From contig JANWKK010000010.1 in NCBI GenBank assembly GCA_025451425.1, forward strand, positions 1-5,352: a stretch of 5,352 bases of DNA. The letters run 5' to 3'. Position numbers and translations under genes: made by a program. This DNA comes from Gemmatimonadaceae bacterium. Its GTDB lineage: Bacteria; Gemmatimonadota; Gemmatimonadetes; Gemmatimonadales; Gemmatimonadaceae. The notes beneath the pieces are model-generated. The model made no database searches. It was not told where the DNA came from and saw only the letters and a program-made list of their open reading frames with translations. Shown piece by piece: positions 1 to 3,914 of this stretch. The first letter of the stretch is position 1. Every line of letters begins with the position of its first letter.

Positions 1-80
1 AGCATCGAGCGTTTCATCACTGAGCGCCGACGGTTCGCGCTCGCTCGGCCCACCACTTCGCCGTCTTCAGTACCGCAGCG
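1..80. other. Intergenic region downstream of nusG, nothing recognised
   Basis: The 80 bases after the nusG stop contain no recognisable start of rplK, the gene that commonly follows nusG, and no clear intrinsic terminator. Either the next gene starts beyond the window or the order differs here. Confidence 0.5.
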
Positions 81-635
81 TCAGTACCCCTTCAACTGGA
101 GGTAATCCAACTCAACGCTCGTCGGCCGTCCGAAGAGGCTGACGGAAACGCGCACCTTCCCCTTGTCCGGCATCACCTCTTCGACCGTTCCATTGAAGTC
201 GGTGAACGGCCCTTCCGTGATCGCCACCGCCTGCCCAACGAGGAACGGAATCTCCTCCTTCGGCTCTTCTTGCTCCGTCTCGTCGGCGATGCCGAGAAGG
301 CGGTTCACTTCGTCCGGTCGCAATGGTTGCGGGAAGCGCTGGTCGTGACCGACGAACTTGATTACGCCCTGAATCGAATTGATGACGTGCGCCGTCTCTT
401 GATTCATCACCATCTCGACGAGCACGTACCCCGGATACAGCTTGCGCTCGACCGTGACCTTCTTGCCGTTCTTGATCTCGACCACTTCCTGCGTTGGCAC
501 GAGTGCCTGACGAATCGGTCGGTCCTCGGCTGGTCGAGTATCGAGCTCGATCTTCCGCTGAATCAGCGAACGGACCTTGTTCTCATGCCCAGCCGTCGTC
601 TGAATGGCGTACCAGCGGTGTTCCATTGCGCTCAT
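81..635 (-). CDS. nusG: Transcription termination/antitermination protein NusG
   Basis: NusG binds RNA polymerase, modulates pausing and links it to Rho or the ribosome. The predicted protein has 184 residues, normal for bacterial NusG. An NGN domain spans about residues 5-105 (EHRWYAIQTTAGHENKV near the start, then the family motif RKLYPGYVLVEM at 64-75). An acidic linker (about 117-129) leads to a KOW domain at about 130-180 containing VGQAVAITEGPFTDFNGTV. I chose the ATG at 635 because it overlaps the secE stop as ATGA and gives MSAMEHRW. A second ATG at 626 (MEHRW) is possible. The same frame stays open to 830, but that extension runs inside secE and is Arg-rich. No clear Shine-Dalgarno precedes the start, so translation is probably coupled to secE. 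It is the last gene seen in the rpmG-secE-nusG set. Confidence 0.97.
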   Translation of the reverse strand: MSAMEHRWYAIQTTAGHENKVRSLIQRKIELDTRPAEDRPIRQALVPTQEVVEIKNGKKVTVERKLYPGYVLVEMVMNQETAHVINSIQGVIKFVGHDQRFPQPLRPDEVNRLLGIADETEQEEPKEEIPFLVGQAVAITEGPFTDFNGTVEEVMPDKGKVRVSVSLFGRPTSVELDYLQLKGY

Positions 636-892
636 CGTGCGAAGAGCGACGGAATCCCGCGCACCAACACGAGACTGAGTGCCCAGTCGAGCACAGTGAT
701 GAACAATGCGAGGACGAGCACGAAGATGATGATGGCGATCGTGGCCTGCTGCACCTGACCTCGATCGGGCCAGGTGACCTTCTTCATCTCCGCAATTACG
801 CCGTGGTAGAACGCGATGAGCCGCGCCCACCAGCTGCTCCCCGCCGGCGCGGGTGGCGCGCCCTGCGGTGGTCGTGCGACGTCGACGGCCAT
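632..892 (-). CDS. secE: Preprotein translocase subunit SecE
   Basis: SecE is the small essential membrane subunit of the SecYEG translocon and clamps SecY. The predicted protein has 86 residues, the short single-span form. A Pro/Ala-rich cytosolic N-terminus (about 1-20) is followed by an amphipathic region WWARLIAFYHGVIAEM, the conserved motif EMKKVTWPDR (35-44), and one membrane helix at about 50-77 (ATIAIIIFVLVLALFITVL). The ATG at 892 lies 1 nt after the rpmG stop (TAA-C-ATG). An AAGGA about 11 nt upstream, or GAAG closer in, lies inside the end of rpmG. An in-frame start at 928 would add 12 residues lying within rpmG and is less likely. The stop overlaps the nusG start by four bases. 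Position between rpmG and nusG supports the call. Confidence 0.95.
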   Translation of the reverse strand: MAVDVARPPQGAPPAPAGSSWWARLIAFYHGVIAEMKKVTWPDRGQVQQATIAIIIFVLVLALFITVLDWALSLVLVRGIPSLFAR

Positions 893-893
893 G

Positions 894-1046
894 TTACTTC
901 GTTTCCTTGTGGACCTGATGCTTGTCACAACGCGCGCAGTATTTCTTCCACTCCACGCGTTCCGGATGCAGGCGCTTGTTCTTCGTCGTGAAGTAATTCC
1001 GATTCTTACACTCGCCGCAGGCGAGGATGATTTTTTCTCGTGGCAT
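894..1046 (-). CDS. rpmG: 50S ribosomal protein L33, zinc-binding (four-Cys) form
   Basis: This small gene is a component of the large ribosomal subunit. Translating 1046 to 894 gives 50 residues, starting [18 protein letters not shown] and ending HKETK, the normal L33 length. Two CxxC pairs, C10/C13 and C37/C40, make the zinc-binding (C+) form rather than the Cys-less form expressed under zinc starvation in some bacteria. The ATG at 1046 has GGGAG about 10 nt upstream (1057-1061 on the + strand). It follows the tRNA block by about 134 nt with no convincing promoter between, so it is probably read from the tRNA promoter. secE begins 1 nt after its stop. The order rpmG-secE-nusG is widely conserved. 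Confidence 0.95.
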   Translation of the reverse strand: MPREKIILACGECKNRNYFTTKNKRLHPERVEWKKYCARCDKHQVHKETK

Positions 1047-1056
1047 TCGGCATCAG

Positions 1057-1061
1057 CTCCC
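1057..1061 (-). promoter_or_regulatory. Probable ribosome binding site of rpmG
   Basis: GGGAG on the minus strand lies 10 nt upstream of the rpmG ATG at 1046. The spacing is slightly long but acceptable, and it is the only purine-rich match near that start. Confidence 0.45.
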
Positions 1062-1108
1062 AGGTTGCAGCAGTGCAGGAGTCGTCGCTACACAGCCGAC
1101 AGCCCGCC

Positions 1109-1126
1109 GAAAGGCCCGTGCCTTCC
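1109..1126 (-). other. Hairpin in the tRNA-rpmG leader, possible attenuator
   Basis: On the minus strand GGAAGGC-ACGG-GCCTTTC can form a 7-bp stem (one G-U pair) with a 4-nt loop. It lies in the 134-nt stretch between tRNA-Thr(GGU) and rpmG. No run of T follows (next bases GGCGGG), so it is not a clear intrinsic terminator. It could be an attenuator or an RNA-processing or stability element, or it could be chance in GC-rich DNA. The rest of 1047-1180 shows no gene, no tuf remnant and no convincing promoter. Confidence 0.25.
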
Positions 1127-1180
1127 GACCGGCTGCTTGTTCCGCACTTCTTTCGAACTCACTCAATCTTGTTCACCAGG

Positions 1181-1253
1181 AGCTCGCGACCGGGATTGAA
1201 CCGGTGACCACACCCTTACCCAGGGTGTGCTCTACCAACTGAGCTACGCGAGC
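1181..1253 (-). tRNA. tRNA-Thr (anticodon GGU), with G at position 33
   Basis: The minus strand folds into a full cloverleaf. The acceptor stem GCTCGCG/CGCGAGC is perfect, the D stem is GCTC/GAGC with loop AGTTGGTA, the anticodon stem is CACCC/GGGTG, and the T arm is ACCGG-TTCAATC-CCGGT. The anticodon GGT (+ strand 1218-1220) reads ACC/ACU threonine codons. A37 and the G1-C72 and C2-G71 pairs fit threonine tRNAs. The anticodon loop reads TGGGTAA where TTGGTAA is expected, so position 33 is G (c at 1221 on the + strand) instead of the near-invariant U. The discriminator is T. CCA is not encoded: the gene is followed by CCT. It is the last of the four tRNAs and corresponds in order to E. coli thrT. 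Confidence 0.93.
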
Positions 1254-1297
1254 ACTCCTTCAACCACGTCCGGCTTCACTTTCACTACTCGGCTACG

Positions 1298-1370
1298 AGC
1301 GGGAGACGGGGCTCGAACCCGCGACATCAAGCTTGGAAGGCTTGCGCTCTACCAACTGAGCTACTCCCGC
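1298..1370 (-). tRNA. tRNA-Gly (anticodon UCC)
   Basis: The cloverleaf has acceptor stem GCGGGAG/CTCCCGC, D arm GCTC-AGTTGGTA-GAGC, anticodon stem CAAGC/GCTTG with loop CTTCCAA, and T arm GCGGG-TTCGAGC-CCCGT (one G-U closing pair). The anticodon TCC (+ strand 1335-1337) reads GGA/GGG glycine codons. The discriminator is U73, as usual for glycine tRNA. No CCA is encoded (TCG follows). It occupies the position of E. coli glyT in the Thr-Tyr-Gly-Thr block. Confidence 0.97.
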
Positions 1371-1386
1371 GACTTCTACTCCCGCT

Positions 1387-1405
1387 CGACTCGCCTCACG
1401 AGTCG
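1387..1405 (-). other. Intergenic hairpin just after tRNA-Tyr
   Basis: CGACTCG-TGAGG-CGAGTCG on the minus strand forms a perfect 7-bp stem with a 5-nt loop. It begins only two bases after the discriminator of tRNA-Tyr. In a multi-tRNA transcript this is a plausible processing or protective stem for 3' maturation. There is no T run, so it is unlikely to terminate transcription. Confidence 0.4.
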
Positions 1406-1407
1406 CA

Positions 1408-1490
1408 TGGTGGGGGAAGGATTCGAACCTTCGAAGGCGTTAGCCGGCAGATTTACAGTCTGCTCCCGTTGGCCACTTGGGTACCCCACC
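1408..1490 (-). tRNA. tRNA-Tyr (anticodon GUA)
   Basis: This is a class II tRNA with a long variable arm. The acceptor stem is GGTGGGG/CCCCACC, the D arm is CCC-AAGTGGCCAAC-GGG, the anticodon stem is GCAGA/TCTGC with loop CTGTAAA, the variable arm contains GGC-TAAC-GCC, and the T arm is GAAGG-TTCGAAT-CCTTC. The anticodon GTA (+ strand 1454-1456) reads tyrosine codons. The discriminator is A73, as expected. CCA is not encoded (TGC follows). It matches the position of E. coli tyrU. Confidence 0.97.
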
Positions 1491-1499
1491 GGATTCGCG

Positions 1500-1525
1500 C
1501 CTCCTCTTCCTCCCCTTCCCCTCCT
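1500..1525 (-). other. 26-nt homopurine tract in the tRNA precursor
   Basis: Every base from 1500 to 1525 is a pyrimidine on the + strand, so the transcribed strand product is an uninterrupted run of G and A, with two GGGG blocks and several GG blocks. It sits between tRNA-Thr(UGU) and tRNA-Tyr. No gene is present here. What it does, if anything, is unknown. Confidence 0.5.
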
Positions 1526-1552
1526 GCTACACGCGCGTTCTCGGCGCTCGAC

Positions 1553-1567
1553 GACGAACGGTTCGTC
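1553..1567 (-). other. Intergenic hairpin after tRNA-Thr(UGU)
   Basis: GACGAAC-C-GTTCGTC on the minus strand is a perfect inverted repeat with 7-nt arms around one base. As RNA it would form about 6 bp with a 3-nt loop, extendable outward past a bulge. It lies 9 nt after the 3' end of tRNA-Thr(UGU), much like the hairpin that follows tRNA-Tyr. It is a plausible tRNA-processing stem. Confidence 0.35.
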
Positions 1568-1576
1568 TCGTCCGAG

Positions 1577-1649
1577 AGCTGACGGTGGGAATCGAACCCA
1601 CAACCGCCGGTTTACAAAACCGGAGCTCTGCCGATTGAGCTACGTCAGC
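1577..1649 (-). tRNA. tRNA-Thr (anticodon UGU)
   Basis: This is the first gene of the tRNA cluster. The cloverleaf is perfect: acceptor stem GCTGACG/CGTCAGC, D arm GCTC-AATCGGCA-GAGC, anticodon stem CCGGT/ACCGG with loop TTTGTAA, and T arm GTGGG-TTCGATT-CCCAC. The anticodon TGT (+ strand 1614-1616) reads ACA/ACG threonine codons. U33 and A37 are normal here, in contrast to the other threonine tRNA of this cluster. The discriminator is T and CCA is not encoded. It matches the position of E. coli thrU. The mature 5' end lies 26 nt downstream of the -10 box. Confidence 0.97.
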
Positions 1650-1675
1650 GAGGGCCGTTTTTGCGCGAGACTCGT

Positions 1676-1704
1676 ACAATAGTCGGACCGGAAATGAGTG
1701 TCAA
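1676..1704 (-). promoter_or_regulatory. Strong sigma70-type promoter of the tRNA-rpmG-secE-nusG operon
   Basis: On the minus strand TTGACA (+ strand 1699-1704) and TATTGT (1676-1681) are separated by exactly 17 nt. The -35 matches consensus 6/6 and the -10 matches 4/6. The expected start, near 1669, lies about 20 nt before the first tRNA, leaving a short 5' leader for RNase P removal. It is the only strong promoter found upstream of the tRNAs, and I see none before rpmG, so it may drive all seven genes. Confidence 0.85.
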
Positions 1705-1754
1705 GCCGCGCCCAGAGGCGGAGTTAGCCACTCCCTTCGCTCGCGGTATGATTT

Positions 1755-1782
1755 GGAGTCGCTCGCGCTGCGCGCTCGCTCC
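1755..1782 (-). terminator. GC-rich imperfect hairpin after cysS, possible terminator
   Basis: Between the cysS stop (1822) and the tRNA promoter lies an imperfect inverted repeat. GGAG pairs with CTCC at its ends, and inside are CG/CG and CGC/GCG pairs separated by a tandem G-A mismatch and one bulged A. The bases after it on the minus strand are AAATC, with no T run, so intrinsic termination is uncertain. The surrounding segment (1705-1821) is rich in repeated GCTCGC/GCGAGC words and shows no gene. Confidence 0.3.
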
Positions 1783-1821
1783 AGCTCCGCTCGCCCTCAC
1801 CCTCTTCCGTCGCCCAGCGTT

Positions 1822-3234
1822 CTAACGCTCTACGCGCCACTTCGTTCCCTGCGGCGTATCCTCGATTTGGACGTCTCGACCGGCAAGCTCCGCACGAATT
1901 TGGTCCGCTGTCGCGAAATCTCGCTTCGCTCGGGCTGCGCGACGTGCTTCGAGCCGCTCCTCGACCCACAACTTCAACATCGCGTCGGCTTCCTTCGCCT
2001 CCGGCACGATATCGAGCACTCCGTTTACGCGGTCGAACGCCGCCCTCGCTTTTGCGACTGCCTCCACATCGGTGCGCCCGCGATCCAGCTCTGCGTTCGC
2101 CCGCTTGATAAAATCCGACAGTGCCGCGATCGCCTGTGGCGCGTTCAGGTCATCAAACAGAGCAGACTCGGCATCCCGAACAAGAGCCTCTGCGGCCTCG
2201 GCCAGAGCCGGCGTGCCCCCTGGTGCCGAATTCAGGCGATCGGCGAACTGTTTTATTCGCTGTACGGCCTCGATCGCGGACCCGAGCCCCTCCTCGCTGA
2301 GGTTCAACTCCTTCCTATAGTGAGTCCCGTAGACGAAGCGTCGAATGGCCGCGGCCGGTATCTGAGACTCGCGCATGTCCTTCACCGTCGTGACGTTCCC
2401 CAGCCGCTTGGCCATCTTCGCGCCCTCGGTGAGGAGAAACGCGCCGTGGCACCAGAAGCGAGAGAACGTCCGACCGGTGGCCGCCTCAGATTGCGCAATC
2501 TCATCCTCGTGGTGAGGGAAAATGAGATCGATGCCCCCGCAGTGAATGTCGAGCGTTTCACCGAGGAGATCGATCGCCATCGCCGAGCACTCGAGGTGCC
2601 AGCCAGGTCGGCCGCGACCCCACGGCGAATCCCAGGCAGCGTGAACTTGCTCGTCTTCCGGCTTTGCTGATTTCCAGAGCGCGAAATCCTGGGCGTTCTC
2701 CTTCGAGTAATCGTCCTGTGCAACGCGGGCGCCGGCTTTCACCTCACGCTTGTCCAAGCGAGAAAGCTTGCCATACGAAGGGAAGCGATCGATCGCGAAA
2801 TAGACCGAGCGATCTTCCGCCTGATACGCTACACCGGCCTCGACGAGTCGCTTCACGAGTGCGACCATCTGTGGCAGGTAATCCGTCGCCTTGGGATAGG
2901 CTTCCGCAGGCTCGATGCGCAAATAGTCACGATCACGGAAAAAAATCTCCGTGACCGGCTCGGTGACTTCCGCGATCGTCTTTCCCTGCTCCGCGGCGCG
3001 ACGAATGATCTTGTCGTCTACATCCGTGAGATTCATGACCTGATGCACCTTCCACCCATGCAAACGGAGGGTGCGCCGCAGCAGATCGACGAAGAGGAAC
3101 GTGCGAAAATTTCCGAGATGCGCGGGGTTGTACACCGTCGGTCCGCAGCTATAGATGCGGACCGTCTCGCCGTCCGCTGGAGCGAATGGCTCGACGTGTC
3201 GCGTAAGTGTGTTGTAGAGCTGGAATTCCCGCAT
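1822..3234 (-). CDS. cysS: Cysteinyl-tRNA synthetase
   Basis: This class Ia synthetase charges tRNA-Cys with cysteine in the cytosol. The predicted protein has 470 residues, typical of bacterial CysRS. The N-terminus MREFQLYNTLTR is the usual family start. Next come CGPTVYN (30-36) and the HIGH-type motif HLGN (39-42) in the Rossmann fold. The zinc ligands are C30, C216 (in ECSAM), H241 and E245 (in FPHHEDEIAQSE). The KMSKS loop reads KMAKR (273-277) followed by LGN. The C-terminal helical domain ends with RDFATADQIRAEL and a short basic tail. The ATG at 3234 has no Shine-Dalgarno but lies 7 nt after a predicted -10 box, so the mRNA is probably leaderless. The gene starts 31 nt after the ABC-like gene stop, and its own promoter overlaps that stop. 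Confidence 0.98.
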   Translation of the reverse strand: MREFQLYNTLTRHVEPFAPADGETVRIYSCGPTVYNPAHLGNFRTFLFVDLLRRTLRLHGWKVHQVMNLTDVDDKIIRRAAEQGKTIAEVTEPVTEIFFRDRDYLRIEPAEAYPKATDYLPQMVALVKRLVEAGVAYQAEDRSVYFAIDRFPSYGKLSRLDKREVKAGARVAQDDYSKENAQDFALWKSAKPEDEQVHAAWDSPWGRGRPGWHLECSAMAIDLLGETLDIHCGGIDLIFPHHEDEIAQSEAATGRTFSRFWCHGAFLLTEGAKMAKRLGNVTTVKDMRESQIPAAAIRRFVYGTHYRKELNLSEEGLGSAIEAVQRIKQFADRLNSAPGGTPALAEAAEALVRDAESALFDDLNAPQAIAALSDFIKRANAELDRGRTDVEAVAKARAAFDRVNGVLDIVPEAKEADAMLKLWVEERLEARRAARAKRDFATADQIRAELAGRDVQIEDTPQGTKWRVER

Positions 3235-3244
3235 TCGCGAATGC
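3231..3244. repeat. Perfect 14-bp palindrome across the cysS start codon
   Basis: GCATTCGCGAATGC is identical to its reverse complement. It covers the cysS ATG (3232-3234) and four bases of the predicted -10 box (3241-3244). It could be an operator for a dimeric regulator. In a transcript starting upstream of the predicted site it could form a 5-bp stem hiding the AUG. It may also be chance. Confidence 0.6.
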
Positions 3245-3269
3245 TAGACGCACCCGGAATGACGGTCAA
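3241..3269 (-). promoter_or_regulatory. Predicted cysS promoter giving a leaderless mRNA
   Basis: On the minus strand TTGACC (+ strand 3264-3269, 5/6 match) and TAGCAT (3241-3246, 4/6 match) are separated by 17 nt. Only six bases (TCGCGA) lie between the -10 and the cysS ATG, so the usual +1 would be at the A of the start codon. This fits the lack of a Shine-Dalgarno in front of cysS. The -35 overlaps the stop codon of the upstream ABC-like gene. Confidence 0.55.
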
Positions 3270-3796
3270 CGGATGGTGCGCTCGGCGACCCTCGTGCTGA
3301 TCGAAGTGTTGGCCAACGACACAACGGCCGAGATACGACCACGGTCAATACGCAGAATTCGATCGGCGATTCTCTCGACAGCGCACGCTTCGCGTGCCGC
3401 GAGGAGCACTGCGGCGCCGCTTTCACGCGCGTGGCGAACGGCCGAAAGTAGCGCGAATGCGGCGGCGATGTCGCCATACACGTGATCCACGTTGTCGATC
3501 AGCGCGAGATCCCACGGCGGTGTGTCGGCACATGCTTTCGCGTGCACGACGTCGCGGAAATAGACCGCGCTTCCCTCGCAGTCGATCACGCCGTTGTCCG
3601 GGACGAGCGAACCCGCGGCACAGAGCAGCAGCGTTGTTTTGCCAGCGCCTTCCGGTCCGACGAGCGCGACGACCTCGCCGCGCTTGACGTCGAGCTGCAC
3701 ATCGTGCAGCGCGCGCGCCGTTGCCGTACATCCAGTCAGTCCCGCGCGATATGTCTTGCTCAGCGCGAGAACGCGAACAACGTACTGCCTATTCAC
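3266..3796 (-). CDS. Degenerate, shortened ABC ATPase-like protein
   Basis: The predicted protein has 176 residues against about 220-240 for an ordinary ABC nucleotide-binding domain. The N-terminal part is typical: VLALSKTY, then ALHDVQLDVKRGEVVALVGPEGAGKTTLL with Walker A at 47-54 (GPEGAGKT, Lys53). A Walker B-like strand LALID (97-101) is followed by Asn rather than the catalytic Glu. The tail AVERIADRILRIDRGRI (139-155) matches the end of ABC domains, but the H-loop SHD is replaced by AAR. Only about 42 residues separate Walker A from Walker B, so the helical subdomain and the LSGGQ signature are missing. The GTG start at 3796 is set by AAGGAG five bases upstream. No membrane partner is visible. 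It may bind ATP without hydrolysing it, or be a decaying gene. Its role is unknown. Confidence 0.8.
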   Translation of the reverse strand: MNRQYVVRVLALSKTYRAGLTGCTATARALHDVQLDVKRGEVVALVGPEGAGKTTLLLCAAGSLVPDNGVIDCEGSAVYFRDVVHAKACADTPPWDLALIDNVDHVYGDIAAAFALLSAVRHARESGAAVLLAAREACAVERIADRILRIDRGRISAVVSLANTSISTRVAERTIR

Positions 3797-3801
3797 CGCG
3801 A

Positions 3802-3807
3802 CTCCTT
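3802..3807 (-). promoter_or_regulatory. Strong Shine-Dalgarno fixing a GTG start
   Basis: AAGGAG on the minus strand lies 5 nt before the GTG at 3796-3794. It supports that non-ATG start for the ABC-like gene and suggests the gene is translated. It contrasts with cysS, secE and nusG, which lack a strong site. Confidence 0.75.
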
Positions 3808-3914
3808 ACAACGTTAGGCGAATGACTAACTCGGTGTGCATGCATCGCACAACCGTTCGCGCTCCTCCAACATCATCTTAGCGCGAGCCCGTACTGCCGA
3901 GGCCGGAAGCCGGG

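Noticed and set aside
1..17. Possible start of a next gene (ATG at 17 on the minus strand)
   Set aside because: Only a few codons remain in the window, and they do not resemble the start of rplK.
69..88. Direct repeat of CAGTACC around the nusG stop
   Set aside because: Only seven bases, twice, with no further structure. Likely chance.
636..830. N-terminal extension of nusG (a start at 830)
   Set aside because: It lies wholly inside secE and is Arg-rich. The family start and the ATGA overlap both place the start at 635.
1376..1603. Minus-strand ORF of 75 codons
   Set aside because: It runs through tRNA-Tyr and part of tRNA-Thr(UGU), so it is not a protein gene.
1753..2670. Long open frame (305 codons) on the + strand opposite cysS
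   Set aside because: It is antisense to a clear CysRS gene, has no recognisable domain, and its composition is that of a shadow frame in GC-rich DNA.
3837..3844. TGCATGCA palindrome upstream of the ABC-like gene
   Set aside because: Eight bases is short enough for chance, and the flanks do not extend the symmetry cleanly. No promoter elements with good spacing were found around it.
3826..3876. Mini-ORF MMLEERERLCDACTPS after the DUF1611 gene
   Set aside because: Sixteen codons with no ribosome site and no family match. It is only the open tail of a third frame.
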